Assembly (NCBI GenBank): GCA_019119835.1
Contig: DWWE01000032.1
Location: 1-57,439, forward strand
Source of the DNA: Candidatus Gemmiger stercoravium
GTDB taxonomy: Bacteria > Bacillota > Clostridia > Oscillospirales > Ruminococcaceae
DNA: 57,439 bases
Reading direction: 5' to 3'
Shown: positions 16,955 through 25,142 of the stretch, one piece after another
How positions within the stretch are numbered: position 1 is the stretch's first letter
How the letters are laid out: each line of letters starts with the position of its first letter
Notes under the pieces: model-generated
Database searches by the model: none
Seen by the model: only the letters and a program-made list of their open reading frames with translations
What the model was told of the DNA's origin: nothing
Translations under genes and position numbers: made by a program

Positions 16955-18358
16955 TCAGACCGGGTGAGACTTGCTGGCGTAGTCCGCGTGCTGGGCATCC
17001 ACACCCTGCAGGCGGGCATTGCGCTTTTCGAAGAACTTGGGCGCCACCTGGGGGAACATCGCGTAGGTCAGCACGTCCTCCTCCTGGATCGCGTACTTGG
17101 CCGCTTCCGCCTTCATCTTGTCCACCTCGGGCTCCAGCAGGTCGGCTGGGCGGCAGGTGATGGGCTCTTCACCCTTGAGGATCTTCTGGGTGAATTCCGG
17201 CTTGATGGGCGCCGGGGTCTTGCCGTAGTCGCCATGGACCAGGCCCTTGAACTCCTTGGTGACCATCTTGTAGCGTTCGCCCATGATGACGTTGAAGACC
17301 GCCTGGGTCCCGACGATCTGGCTGGTCGGGGTGACCAGCGGCGGGTAACCGGCGTCCTCACGCACACGCGGGATCTCCTTGAGCACTTCGTCCAGCTGGT
17401 CTTCCTTGCCGGCGTCCTTCAGCTGCTTGATCATGTTGGACAGCATGCCACCGGGCACCTGGTACAGCAGCGTGTTGGCATCAACACCCAGAACCTTGGG
17501 GTTGATCTGGCCGTTGGCAATGTACTTTTCACGCAGCTTGGCAAAGTGGGCGCGCACCACGTTCAGCTTGGCCAGGTCCAGCCCGGTGTCATAGTCGGTA
17601 CCCTGCAGGGCGGCGACCAGGCTTTCGGTGGGCATGTGGGAGGTACCCAGGGCCAGCGGGCTCATGGCGGTATCCACGATGTCCGCGCCGGCTTCGATGC
17701 CCTTCAGGATGGACATGGAGGCCAGGCCGGCGGTGTAATGGCTGTGAATGTCGATGGGAATATCGACCGCATCCTTCAGCGCCTTGACCAGGTCGTAGCA
17801 GGTATAGGGCTTGAGCAGGCCGGCCATGTCCTTAATGCAGATCGAATCCGCGCCCATCTCCTCCAGCTGCTTGGCATACTCCACAAAATATTCGTTGGTA
17901 TGCACAGGGCTCAGGGTGTAGCTGATGCAGGCCTGCACATGGGCCTTTTCCTTGCGGGCCGCCTTGATGGCGGTCTGCAGGTTGCGGGGGTCGTTGAGGG
18001 CGTCGAAAATACGCAGGATGTCGATGCCGTTGGCGACCGACTTCTGAACAAAATACTCCACCGCGTCGTCGGCATAGTGGCGGTAGCCCAGCATGTTCTG
18101 GCCGCGGAACAGCATCTGCAGCTTGGTGTTGGGCATCTCGCGGCGCAGGGTGCGCAGGCGTTCCCACGGGTCTTCATCCAGGAAACGAATGCAGGAGTCG
18201 AAGGTGGCGCCGCCCCAGCACTCAACGGAGAAATAACCGACCTCGTCCATCGTTTTCAGGATCGGCAGCATTTCATCAATGGTCATGCGGGTGGCCAGAA
18301 GGGACTGGTGTGCATCGCGCAAAACGACCTCAGTGATCTTAATGGGTTTCTTAGCCAA
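16955..18358 (-). CDS. Oxaloacetate decarboxylase alpha / pyruvate carboxylase subunit B-like carboxyltransferase
   Basis: A 467-residue protein made of an HMGL-like TIM barrel plus the PYC/OADA conserved domain, without a biotinyl domain of its own. It begins IKITEVVLRDAHQSLLATRM, the family start with the catalytic RDAHQS; SICIKDMAGLLKPYTC holds the carboxylated Lys region and PIDIHSHYTAG the zinc-binding His-x-His. This subunit moves CO2 between oxaloacetate/pyruvate and biotin. The start is TTG at 18358 behind GAGGTGAA. It is last in an operon with a separate biotin carrier and a CoA-type carboxyltransferase, the set found in transcarboxylases (5S-like subunit). No membrane beta subunit is present nearby. 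Confidence 0.88.
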   Translation of the reverse strand: MAKKPIKITEVVLRDAHQSLLATRMTIDEMLPILKTMDEVGYFSVECWGGATFDSCIRFLDEDPWERLRTLRREMPNTKLQMLFRGQNMLGYRHYADDAVEYFVQKSVANGIDILRIFDALNDPRNLQTAIKAARKEKAHVQACISYTLSPVHTNEYFVEYAKQLEEMGADSICIKDMAGLLKPYTCYDLVKALKDAVDIPIDIHSHYTAGLASMSILKGIEAGADIVDTAMSPLALGTSHMPTESLVAALQGTDYDTGLDLAKLNVVRAHFAKLREKYIANGQINPKVLGVDANTLLYQVPGGMLSNMIKQLKDAGKEDQLDEVLKEIPRVREDAGYPPLVTPTSQIVGTQAVFNVIMGERYKMVTKEFKGLVHGDYGKTPAPIKPEFTQKILKGEEPITCRPADLLEPEVDKMKAEAAKYAIQEEDVLTYAMFPQVAPKFFEKRNARLQGVDAQHADYASKSHPV

Positions 18359-18403
18359 TCTTATTCACCTCGTTTTCATACTCTGAACTTTGCACAGCGC
18401 CAA

Positions 18404-18793
18404 TCAGTTCAGGCTGCACAGCAGATCGCCGGAGCCAACGGTATCGCCCTTGGCCACATTCACACTGGCGATCGTGCCGTCCTGCGGGGCCGAGATCTCA
18501 TTTTCCATCTTCATGGCTTCCAGGACCACCAGCGTATCGCCGGCCTTCACGGAATCGCCGGGCTTGACACGGACATCCAGGATGTTGCCGGGCATCGGGG
18601 CGTTGACCGCCACAGCGCCGGCGGCGCCGCCGGGGGCGGCAGCCGGGGCAGGCGCAGCGGCGGGAGCAGCCGGGGCGGGCGCAGCGGCCGCAGGCGCCGG
18701 GGCCGGGGTCTTGGGGGCGACAGCGCCGCCCGCGGTCTCTTCAACGGTGACATCGTAAGCAACGCCGTTTACAGTCACGGTAAGATGTTTCAT
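18404..18793 (-). CDS. Biotin carboxyl carrier protein with Ala/Pro linker
   Basis: A 129-residue carrier. A short N-terminal beta segment (KHLTVTVNGVAYDVTVEE), a flexible Ala/Pro linker (about residues 25-60), and a C-terminal biotinyl domain whose EAMKMEN motif places the biotinylated Lys at about residue 95. It shuttles CO2 between the two carboxyltransferases encoded on either side. The ATG is preceded by GGAGG. Equivalent to the 1.3S subunit of Propionibacterium transcarboxylase or the gamma/C subunit of decarboxylases. Confidence 0.93.
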   Translation of the reverse strand: MKHLTVTVNGVAYDVTVEETAGGAVAPKTPAPAPAAAAPAPAAPAAAPAPAAAPGGAAGAVAVNAPMPGNILDVRVKPGDSVKAGDTLVVLEAMKMENEISAPQDGTIASVNVAKGDTVGSGDLLCSLN

Positions 18794-18829
18794 GGGAAGG
18801 TCCTCCTTATATCAAATACAACAGGTTTT

Positions 18830-20152
18830 TTACAGGGTGATGTTGCCGTGCTTCTTCGCCAGGCGCACAGCCCGCTTGCTGGCCAGCATGTCCAGCGCCT
18901 GCACAACAGCCGTGCGCACTTCCGCCGGTTTGACAGCCGCATCGGCCGCGCCGCCGGCCACCGCGGCGCTGGCGCCGGCCACCTTTTCGCGGTATTCGGC
19001 CGCCTTGGCCTTGGTCGCTTCCTGGATGTTGTCCGAAGCGTCGATCTCATCTTTATACAGGACGCTGACCGCCGCTTCCGGCGCCAGCGGCGCAATGGTG
19101 CAGCCTTCCACCGCCACGCGCCAGTCGGCCGACGCCGCAAAGACCGTGTAGACAGGGCCGACCGCCTCGCCGGCCAGCACCGCCACCTTCACCGTGGTGG
19201 CTTCGGCGTAAACGCCCGCCAGACGGGCCGCCTGCCGGATACCGCCCGCCATGTCGTCGCCTTCGCTGCGGACAAAGCCGGTGGTGTTCACGATGGTCAG
19301 GACCGGGATGCTGTAGGCATCGCACAGCCGGATGAACCGGGCCGCCTTGGCCGCGCAGTGATGGTTCATCGAACCGGCGCCGGTGGCCACAATGCCGACG
19401 GTGGTGCCGCCGGCCGTGGCCAGCGCCGTATATACGGCCTTGCCGTAGCCGCCGTACAGTTCGATCACGCTGTCGGCATCCGCCAGAGCCGCAGCCGCAG
19501 CCTTGGGGTCGTACTTGGCCAGATTCAGCACAGAGGAGGGCGCCGCAAAGTCAAAGACAGCCGGGCCCGCCAGGTTGTTCGAAGGCATCAGGCCGGCGAT
19601 GCGGGCCGCCTTGGCCGCCGCGTCCGCAGCGTCCTTGGCCACGATGGCCGCCACGCCCGCACGGGCCGCAAACGCGGAACCGCCGGCTTTTTCCACCTTG
19701 TCCTCGCTGTTGAAGGGGGCGTTGAGGAAGAGTTCGCCCTCTTCGCTCATGATGCACACGTCGGCAGCGGCGGCCTGCACGGCAGCCGAGCCGGCGCAGG
19801 TGCCAACGACCACTGCGATCTGCGGCACAACGCCCGAGATCCGGGCGATCTCAGCCATCAGGCGGGAATTCGCATTCAGCAGTGCAAGGCCGCCTTCCAG
19901 GCAGGCGCCGTTGGAGTTGTAGAACGTGACGACCGGCGCCCCGGTCTGGGCAGCCATTGCCAGGACACGGATATTCTTTTCGATATCATTGACGTCCAGG
20001 GGCTGACCGTTCTGGAACACGACATACACGCTCTGACCATTGGCGCAGCCGTAAGCAGCGCTGACCGGGCCGTCTGTGTACAGTGCGGTATAGGTCCCAT
20101 CATCAAAGAATGCGGCAAGAGTTTCCGTCTTGCCAGGTTTTGTTGCAGCCAT
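18830..20152 (-). CDS. Acyl-CoA carboxyltransferase subunit (methylmalonyl/propionyl-CoA type, short and divergent)
   Basis: A 440-residue crotonase-fold carboxyltransferase with the two-domain architecture of methylmalonyl-CoA decarboxylase alpha / propionyl-CoA carboxylase beta. Recognisable blocks are GTCAGSAAVQAAAADVCIMSEE in the N half, and AAKAARFIRLCDAYSIPVLTIVNTTGF plus APEAAVSVLYKDEI in the C half. It is shorter than the usual 500-520 residues: the N-terminal domain is trimmed and several conserved Gly-rich motifs are altered, so the acyl-CoA it uses is uncertain. The start (ATG at 20150-20152) has ACAGGAGGTC upstream. First gene of the operon. Confidence 0.82.
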   Translation of the reverse strand: MAATKPGKTETLAAFFDDGTYTALYTDGPVSAAYGCANGQSVYVVFQNGQPLDVNDIEKNIRVLAMAAQTGAPVVTFYNSNGACLEGGLALLNANSRLMAEIARISGVVPQIAVVVGTCAGSAAVQAAAADVCIMSEEGELFLNAPFNSEDKVEKAGGSAFAARAGVAAIVAKDAADAAAKAARIAGLMPSNNLAGPAVFDFAAPSSVLNLAKYDPKAAAAALADADSVIELYGGYGKAVYTALATAGGTTVGIVATGAGSMNHHCAAKAARFIRLCDAYSIPVLTIVNTTGFVRSEGDDMAGGIRQAARLAGVYAEATTVKVAVLAGEAVGPVYTVFAASADWRVAVEGCTIAPLAPEAAVSVLYKDEIDASDNIQEATKAKAAEYREKVAGASAAVAGGAADAAVKPAEVRTAVVQALDMLASKRAVRLAKKHGNITL

Positions 20153-20226
20153 GTACTGACCTCCTGTTTCAGTTGGAATGCGAAGTGAAGGCAGGCGAAC
20201 CCGTCTCACAATGCCATACTAGGTTG

Positions 20227-20255
20227 ATTATACTACTTTCTCAGCTCAGGCACAA
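20227..20255 (-). promoter_or_regulatory. Sigma-A-type promoter of the carboxyltransferase operon
   Basis: Minus strand TTGTGC (20250-20255), 17 bp, TATAAT (20227-20232) with a TAG extension before the -10. About 75 bp upstream of the first gene. Confidence 0.75.
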
Positions 20256-20285
20256 GTGGATTTTGTGCAGAAAGCGGGAATTTAG

Positions 20286-21080
20286 TCAGGATTTTTCCAC
20301 ATTTGTCCCCTGTGGTCCCTCTGGCGGGCGCGCGCCGGGCTTGCCGCCGGATTTCAGCGCCGCGTTGCGCAGCGCCGTCACTTCCGAGCGCTTGAGTTCA
20401 CGCCATTCGCCGGGCGGCAGCATCCCCAGTTTGACGGGGCCTTCCGCGCTGCGCTTGAGGCGGATCACCTCCAGCCCCACGGCTTCGCACATGCGGCGGA
20501 TCTGCCGGTTGCGTCCTTCGTGCAGGGTGATTTCCAGCACCGTGCGGCCCGGCTCGTCGCTGGCCACATGGATCACCGCCGGCGCCGTTTTGACCCCATC
20601 GTCCAGCACCACGCCGCTGGCGAGCTTCACGATCTGCTCCTCGGTGGCGTGGGGGCGCACCGTGACCCGGTACAGCTTGCTCACCCCGCCGGAGGGGTGC
20701 ATGAGCAGGTTGGCGAAGGCGCCGTCGTCGGTCATCAGCAGCAGGCCCTCGCTGTCCTTGTCCAGCCGGCCCACCGGGTAGACACGGCGCCCCACCCCCT
20801 TGACCAGATCCATCACCGTCTTGCGGCCCCGCTCGTCCGACGCCGTCGTGATGTAACCGCGGGGTTTGTGGAGCATCAGATAGATGTATTTCCGCTTGCG
20901 CACGATCCGCATGTTCTTGCCGTCGATGGAAACCTTGTCATAGTCCGGGTCCATCTTGTCCCCCAGTGTGACCGGGTGGCCGTTGACCTTCACCCGTCCC
21001 TCCTCGATCAGGCGCTCCGCCGCACGGCGGGAACAGATCCCCTGGTCGGACAGTACTTTCTGTATCCGTTGTTCTGCCAT
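20286..21080 (-). CDS. rluB: 23S rRNA pseudouridine synthase of the RluB/RsuA family
   Basis: A 264-residue enzyme. The N-terminal S4 domain (RIQKVLSDQGICSRRAAERLIEEG...KVNG) is followed by the catalytic domain with YPVGRLDKDSEGLLLMTDDG, where the Asp of GRLDKD is the nucleophile; HEGRNRQIRRMCEAVGLEV is also diagnostic. In Bacillota this protein usually modifies U2633 or a nearby site of 23S rRNA and lies next to scpAB and ytfJ, as here. The ATG at 21078-21080 follows AAAGGAAAC. The C-terminal 30 residues are basic and disordered-looking. Confidence 0.92.
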   Translation of the reverse strand: MAEQRIQKVLSDQGICSRRAAERLIEEGRVKVNGHPVTLGDKMDPDYDKVSIDGKNMRIVRKRKYIYLMLHKPRGYITTASDERGRKTVMDLVKGVGRRVYPVGRLDKDSEGLLLMTDDGAFANLLMHPSGGVSKLYRVTVRPHATEEQIVKLASGVVLDDGVKTAPAVIHVASDEPGRTVLEITLHEGRNRQIRRMCEAVGLEVIRLKRSAEGPVKLGMLPPGEWRELKRSEVTALRNAALKSGGKPGARPPEGPQGTNVEKS

Positions 21081-21098
21081 TCTTCGTTTCCTTTCAAA

Positions 21099-21131
21099 AA
21101 GGCGCAAAGGGCCAGAGCCGCCTTGCGCCAC
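21099..21131 (-). terminator. Terminator or attenuator between ytfJ and rluB
   Basis: Minus strand GGCGCAAGG, GC-rich loop, CTTTGCGCC, then TTTTTGAAAGG. The T-run merges with the rluB ribosome site, so it may only partly stop transcription from ytfJ. Confidence 0.65.
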
Positions 21132-21140
21132 CGTTTTTAC

Positions 21141-21596
21141 TTATTTGCCGGCCTGGTCGGCGGCGGCATCCGCTTTTTCCGCCGCCTCAAATGCCTCTTT
21201 GGCCGCTTCCTTGGCTGTCTCGCGGCTCGGTTTGCCGCGGCCCAGCATCGCGGACAGCTTGTCCACCAGTTCCGGCAGCGCACTGATCGCGTTGTCGATG
21301 GTGCCCGCATGTTCCATCAGCTGCATGGTGCGCACGCCGGACGGCGAGATGACCAGGAAGGCCACCGGCGAAATGGAGATGCCGGCGCCGGAACCGCCCC
21401 CGAACATCTCCTTGCTGGCCTTGGCCCCCACGTCCGACCCGCCGGACGCAAACCCGAAGGTCACCCGGGACACCGGGATGATCGTGGTATCGGCATCCAC
21501 CTTGATCGGGTCCCCGATGATGGTGGAGGAATCCACCATATCCCGTACCTTGTCCATCGTAATCCCCATCATGCCCTGCAGCGGATGTTCTGCCAT
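21141..21596 (-). CDS. ytfJ: Sporulation protein YtfJ / GerW family
   Basis: A 151-residue protein with the family block VGDPIKVDADTTIIPVSRVTFGFASGG read here as IGDPIKVD...FGFA, a Gly-rich segment EMFGGGSGAGISISPVAFLVI, and a C-terminal Lys/Ala/Glu helix. GerW is a forespore-expressed protein needed for L-alanine germination in B. subtilis. The start has TAAGGAGGTAATTATC upstream. The genes scpA-scpB-DUF2953-ytfJ-rluB form a standard clostridial run. Confidence 0.92.
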   Translation of the reverse strand: MAEHPLQGMMGITMDKVRDMVDSSTIIGDPIKVDADTTIIPVSRVTFGFASGGSDVGAKASKEMFGGGSGAGISISPVAFLVISPSGVRTMQLMEHAGTIDNAISALPELVDKLSAMLGRGKPSRETAKEAAKEAFEAAEKADAAADQAGK

Positions 21597-21626
21597 GATA
21601 ATTACCTCCTTATGTCCAGTTGCACA

Positions 21627-22457
21627 TCAAGCGCCGAGTTGTCTCAGCATGGTATGCAGCGGAATCTCGCCGGTCTTTTCATCCTTGCGCATCAGCGTCC
21701 GGACAACCAATAACATTATATACATTCTGGAAAGGATTTGGCAAGATATGCTGCGCTTTTCTTTTTGTTCCCCGGTGAAATCCGGTTCCAGGCGGAGCAG
21801 ATCCGACTGGATGGTCAGATGGTCCCGCGCCACCGCCAGGGCGGTGTTGCAGGCAGCCATGTACGCCCCGTAGGAGATGGCGGTGTCGGCCGCATCCGCC
21901 CCGGTGACAGTCCAGAAAACCTTCAGATGGCACACACGCACCCGGCGCAGCCATTTGGCCCGCTGGGGCCACAGCGCCCCGGCCAGTGTCCGCCCGGCGG
22001 CCAGCAAACCGCCCCAGTCCGGCTGCCCGCCCTCCGGTGTTCCGGCCGCGGCGGGGTCCGGTCGGGCCTGCGGTGTCTGGCCGTCCGCCTTTGGCGGCTG
22101 GGGTGTTCCCGCCGGCGGCGTTTGGGGTCTCTCGGGTTCCCGGGACGGCTGCGCCGGTCGGTCTGCCCGGGGAGCCGGAGCTTCCGGCGGCTGTTTTGGT
22201 TTGCGTTTCGGTCTGCGCTTGGCTTTCCCGGTGGCGGCCGAAGGGGTGTCCGGCCCGGCCGGCTGGTCCGGGAACGGATACAGCGGGAACCGAAGCGGCC
22301 CTGCCTTTGCCTGCCAGACGGCCCCTTCTTTGGCCGACCAGCGGATGTCCAGCCCCACAGGCAGCAGCAGGATGCCGGCAACTGCCAGAAGCAGGAGCCC
22401 CAACACGATACCGAGAATCCGCAAAGCCAGCAGCACCCCGCCCAACACGGCGGTCAC
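21627..22457 (-). CDS. DUF2953 domain-containing membrane-anchored protein
   Basis: A 276-residue protein with one N-terminal membrane helix (LALRILGIVLGLLLLAVAGI), a WSAKEGAVWQAKAGPLRFPLYP segment, a long low-complexity linker rich in Pro, Lys, Arg and Ala (about residues 70-150), then a globular DUF2953 part (YGAYMAACNTALAVARDHL). Genes of this family lie between scpB and ytfJ in many spore formers and are suspected to act in sporulation; the function is not established. The GTG start forms a GTGA overlap with the scpB stop. Confidence 0.78.
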   Translation of the reverse strand: MTAVLGGVLLALRILGIVLGLLLLAVAGILLLPVGLDIRWSAKEGAVWQAKAGPLRFPLYPFPDQPAGPDTPSAATGKAKRRPKRKPKQPPEAPAPRADRPAQPSREPERPQTPPAGTPQPPKADGQTPQARPDPAAAGTPEGGQPDWGGLLAAGRTLAGALWPQRAKWLRRVRVCHLKVFWTVTGADAADTAISYGAYMAACNTALAVARDHLTIQSDLLRLEPDFTGEQKEKRSISCQILSRMYIMLLVVRTLMRKDEKTGEIPLHTMLRQLGA

Positions 22458-23044
22458 AGGGTTTCCTCCATCGCCATCTGCCGGGGCAGCGCTTCCTCCC
22501 CGTCGTCCGCCGGTCCCGGGTTCGGTTCCCCCTCTTCATGCAGCGGCGGCAGATCCGCCAGACTGGCCAGGCCGAACACCCGCAGGAAGGTATCCGTCAC
22601 CCGGAAAGCCACCGGCTTTCCGGGCAGGTCCAGCCGCCCGGCCTCCTCGATCAGCCCCCGTTCCAGCAACTTGCTGACGGTGGAGGAGGAATCCACCCCG
22701 CGAACCTGCTCGATAAAGCTGCGGGAGACCGGCTGGTTGTAGGCGATGACCGCCAGGACCTCCAGCGCGGCCGGGGAAAGCGGCGCATTGTGGCGGGTAT
22801 CCAGCACCCGCTTGACCATCTCTCCATAATAAGGGCGGGTGGCCATCTGCCAGCGGCCGCCGTCAAACTGCAGCAGCATCAGGCCGCTTTCCCGCGTATC
22901 ATACTCGGCCTGCAGCGTGCGCAGCAGCTCTTCCGCCTGCGCCGGGTCGATGCGCATGGCCTCCGCCAGTCGGGCCGCCTCCACCGGTTCGGCGTTGGCA
23001 AACAGCATCGCCTCCAGCGCACCCAGCTTCTGTTGCTCATTCAT
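22454..23044 (-). CDS. scpB: Segregation and condensation protein B
   Basis: A 196-residue kleisin-associated winged-helix protein of the SMC-ScpAB condensin. Family blocks: LEAMLFANAEPVEAARLAEA near the start, LSPAALEVLAVIAYNQPVSRSFIEQVRGVDSSSTVSKLLERGLI in the middle, and YRVTD-like AFRVTDTFLRVFGL near the end, with an acidic tail. The ATG at 23042-23044 lies inside the end of scpA (8-nt overlap), as expected for coupled synthesis. Confidence 0.95.
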   Translation of the reverse strand: MNEQQKLGALEAMLFANAEPVEAARLAEAMRIDPAQAEELLRTLQAEYDTRESGLMLLQFDGGRWQMATRPYYGEMVKRVLDTRHNAPLSPAALEVLAVIAYNQPVSRSFIEQVRGVDSSSTVSKLLERGLIEEAGRLDLPGKPVAFRVTDTFLRVFGLASLADLPPLHEEGEPNPGPADDGEEALPRQMAMEETL

Positions 23045-23774
23045 GGGTCGTTTCCCCTTTTCTCTCGGTTGTTGCGCGGCGTCTGCGGCGGTCCATCTCC
23101 AGCCCGCCGTCATCCCGGATCCTCACCCGCCCGGCGCGGATCAGCTCCAGCAGTGCTAGAAAGGTGGCCACATTGGTGCTGCGGCTCTCCTCCCGGCTGA
23201 ACAGCTGCCCCATCCGGCGCAGCGTGCCCTGCAAAAGTCCCCGCAGCATGTGGGCGACCCGGCTGGTGACCGATACGAAAGGCGCCGTCACCAGGGGTTC
23301 AAAGCGCTGCTGGGTGGGTTTTCTCCGCCGCAGGCTGCGCCCCATCAGGCTGAACCATGCCTGGACCAGCCGGTCCGGGTCCTGCGGACGGGTGTACTCT
23401 GCCGGGCCTTCCAGCGGCATAGGGCTGCGCACCGCCGTATACAGGTCCCGCGCACGGCTGCCCAGCTCGGCGGCCACCCGCTTGCAGCTACTGTACTCGA
23501 TCAGCCGTCCGGTCAGTTCCGCCTTCATGCGCTCGGCCTCCGGGCTGCGGGGCAGCAGCAGCGCACTTTTCATCTGCACCAGATGAGCCGCCATATCAAT
23601 GAACTCGCTGGATACCTCCATGCGGTCCTGCAGCGAGGCGATCGCCGCCGTGTACTGGTCGATGAGCTCCATGATGTTGATGTCACAGAGATTCATCTTG
23701 TTTTTTCCGACCAGATAGAGCAGCAGGTCCAGCGGCCCCTCAAAATCCTCTATGTGAAAGGTCAATACTTCCAT
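23037..23774 (-). CDS. scpA: Segregation and condensation protein A
   Basis: A 245-residue kleisin that bridges SMC heads. It begins EVLTFHIEDFEGPLDLLLYLVGKNKMNL, the invariant family start; the following helices bind SMC, and the C-terminal winged helix contains TFLALLELIRAGRVRI. The ATG at 23772-23774 was used; a TTG four codons earlier is also possible. It begins 15 nt after the peptidase gene upstream. Confidence 0.95.
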   Translation of the reverse strand: MEVLTFHIEDFEGPLDLLLYLVGKNKMNLCDINIMELIDQYTAAIASLQDRMEVSSEFIDMAAHLVQMKSALLLPRSPEAERMKAELTGRLIEYSSCKRVAAELGSRARDLYTAVRSPMPLEGPAEYTRPQDPDRLVQAWFSLMGRSLRRRKPTQQRFEPLVTAPFVSVTSRVAHMLRGLLQGTLRRMGQLFSREESRSTNVATFLALLELIRAGRVRIRDDGGLEMDRRRRRATTERKGETTHE

Positions 23775-23789
23775 ACGTTCGATCAATCG

Positions 23790-24443
23790 TTACCCCAACC
23801 ATCCATCAACAAAACCGGTGGCCAGATCCATCCCGCGCCACACGGCATTCACGCAGAACGAAAGCGGCCCGTCCAGAAAGCCGAACAGCACAAGCAGCAG
23901 CACCGCCGCCATGATATACCGCTCATAGCGCATCGCCTGAAAATACAGCCGCTGCGGCAGGAACAGGAGGAAGATCCTGCTGCCGTCAAAAGGCGGGATG
24001 GGCAGCAGGTTGAAAACCGCCAGGCTGATGTTCAGCGAGATCAGAATGCTCAAAAAGTCCAGCAGAACGGCGGCCGCCGCCCCGTGGGACCCATAATACA
24101 GCAACTTATAAAGAAGGAGGCAGACATAGGCCAGCAGCAGGTTGGCCGCCGGGCCGGCTGCCGCCGAAATGGCCATGCCGGCTTTCGGGTTGCGGAACCG
24201 GCGCACATCGATCCCCACCGGTCTGGCCCAGCCCACGCCGCCCAGAATCATGCACAATGTGCCCATCCAGTCAAAATGACGCATCGGATTCAGCGACAGG
24301 CGGCCGGCATTTTTGGCGGTGGGGTCCCCCAGCCGCCAGCTGACCAGCGCATGGGCGGCCTCATGAAAAGGGATGACCAGCAACACTGCGGCAGCGCGCA
24401 GCAAAAAGGTATACAGGGCATACGGGCCAAGCAGGCCATTCAT
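23790..24443 (-). CDS. Site-2 protease (M50) family membrane peptidase
   Basis: A 217-residue polytopic membrane protein. The zinc motif HEAAH lies in the first membrane helix region (about residues 27-31), LNPMRHFDWMGT follows, and the third metal ligand region is the NLLPIPPFDGSRI block (about residue 150), the family's NxxPxxPxDG motif. It is the short rhomboid-free S2P type without a PDZ domain, commonly found just before scpA in Clostridia. The substrate is unknown. A good promoter precedes it, so it heads this operon. Confidence 0.9.
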   Translation of the reverse strand: MNGLLGPYALYTFLLRAAAVLLVIPFHEAAHALVSWRLGDPTAKNAGRLSLNPMRHFDWMGTLCMILGGVGWARPVGIDVRRFRNPKAGMAISAAAGPAANLLLAYVCLLLYKLLYYGSHGAAAAVLLDFLSILISLNISLAVFNLLPIPPFDGSRIFLLFLPQRLYFQAMRYERYIMAAVLLLVLFGFLDGPLSFCVNAVWRGMDLATGFVDGWLG

Positions 24444-24478
24444 GGCAGTTCCTCAAATCTTCTGTAAAGTCTGTGCCT

Positions 24479-24507
24479 ATTATACTGTATTCAACGGCCC
24501 AAGACAA
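24479..24507 (-). promoter_or_regulatory. Sigma-A-type promoter of the M50-scpA-scpB-DUF2953-ytfJ operon
   Basis: Minus strand TTGTCT (24502-24507), 17 bp, TATAAT (24479-24484), 36 bp before the ATG. Confidence 0.75.
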
Positions 24508-24580
24508 GTGGTTTTGCCCCGGCACCCCGGGCAGGCCGGGACCGCGGGGAAGATTTTTTTCAAAGTTCTTGAAAAAATGC

Positions 24581-24609
24581 TTGCTTTTTTCGTTCAGATT
24601 TGCTATGAT
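24581..24609 (+). promoter_or_regulatory. Sigma-A-type promoter of rpmB
   Basis: TTGCTT (24581-24586), 17 bp, TATGAT (24604-24609), 30 bp before the rpmB ATG. Confidence 0.75.
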
Positions 24610-24639
24610 AGTACAGCTACGTAAAAGGAGGTGCAAGCT

Positions 24640-24828
24640 ATGGCCAAATGTGCATGCTGTGGCAAGGGTGTTGCGTTCGGCATCAAGGTATCCCACTCCC
24701 ACCGTCGGAGCAATCGTACCTGGAGCCCCAACGTGAAGCGCGTAAAAGCTGTCGTGGATGGGTCCCCGAAGTATATCTACGCCTGCACCCGCTGCCTGCG
24801 TTCGGGCAAGGTCACCCGCGCAGTCTGA
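24640..24828 (+). CDS. rpmB: 50S ribosomal protein L28
   Basis: A 62-residue ribosomal protein of the large subunit. It starts MAKCACCGKGVAFGIKVSHS, with the RRSNRTWSPNVKRV core. Two CxxC pairs (CACC near residue 4 and CTRC near residue 50) make this the zinc-binding form. AAAAGGAGGTG precedes the ATG. It stands alone, with its own promoter and terminator. In B. subtilis rpmB lies next to spoVM; here the two are 20 kb apart. Confidence 0.97.
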   Translation: MAKCACCGKGVAFGIKVSHSHRRSNRTWSPNVKRVKAVVDGSPKYIYACTRCLRSGKVTRAV

Positions 24829-24847
24829 GTATGTCCTGATCAAAATT

Positions 24848-24875
24848 GCCGGTCACTGCTGTGGCCGGCTTTTTC
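24848..24875 (+). terminator. Intrinsic terminator of rpmB
   Basis: GCCGGTCAC, TGCT loop, GTGGCCGGC, then TTTTTC, 20 nt after the rpmB stop. Confidence 0.85.
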
Positions 24876-24902
24876 TGATTCATTGCAAGGAGGATGTTTC
24901 CG

Positions 24903-25076
24903 ATGCTGCCCAACGATCCCATGATCCTGTTAAGCTATGTCAACACCAAGCTGCGGGACCGCGACGCCAGCCTGGACCAGTTCTGCGACCGGGAAGGCGC
25001 CGAGGAAGCGGCCCTGTGCGCCAAACTGGCCGAGATCGGGTTTGTGTACAACCCCCAGCGCAATCAGTTTGTGTAA
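24903..25076 (+). CDS. DUF4250 domain-containing small protein
   Basis: A 57-residue protein beginning MLPNDPMILLSYVNTKLRD and ending YNPQRNQFV, the shape of the DUF4250 family: a small acidic helical protein with a helix-turn-helix-like middle (SLDQFCDREGAEEAALCAKL). Its function is unknown. The second ATG (24903) was chosen because AAGGAGG then sits 9 nt upstream; the ATG at 24894 directly abuts the ribosome site. Confidence 0.8.
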   Translation: MLPNDPMILLSYVNTKLRDRDASLDQFCDREGAEEAALCAKLAEIGFVYNPQRNQFV

Positions 25077-25079
25077 TCG

Positions 25080-25121
25080 CCCCGGCGCGGTCTTTTGTGC
25101 GCAAGACCGCCCGGGTTTTGT
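25080..25121 (+). terminator. Intrinsic terminator after the DUF4250 gene
   Basis: CCCGGCGCGGTCTT, a short loop, AAGACCGCCCGGG, then TTTTG. It ends about 20 nt before the start of the ATP-grasp gene. Confidence 0.8.
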
Positions 25122-25142
25122 TATAGTAAGGAGGAAGGCCCC

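Noticed and set aside
16964-20188. Open frame of about 1074 codons on the plus strand across the carboxyltransferase operon
   Set aside because: It lies antisense to three well-supported genes, has low-complexity His/Gly/Arg content and no proper ribosome site.
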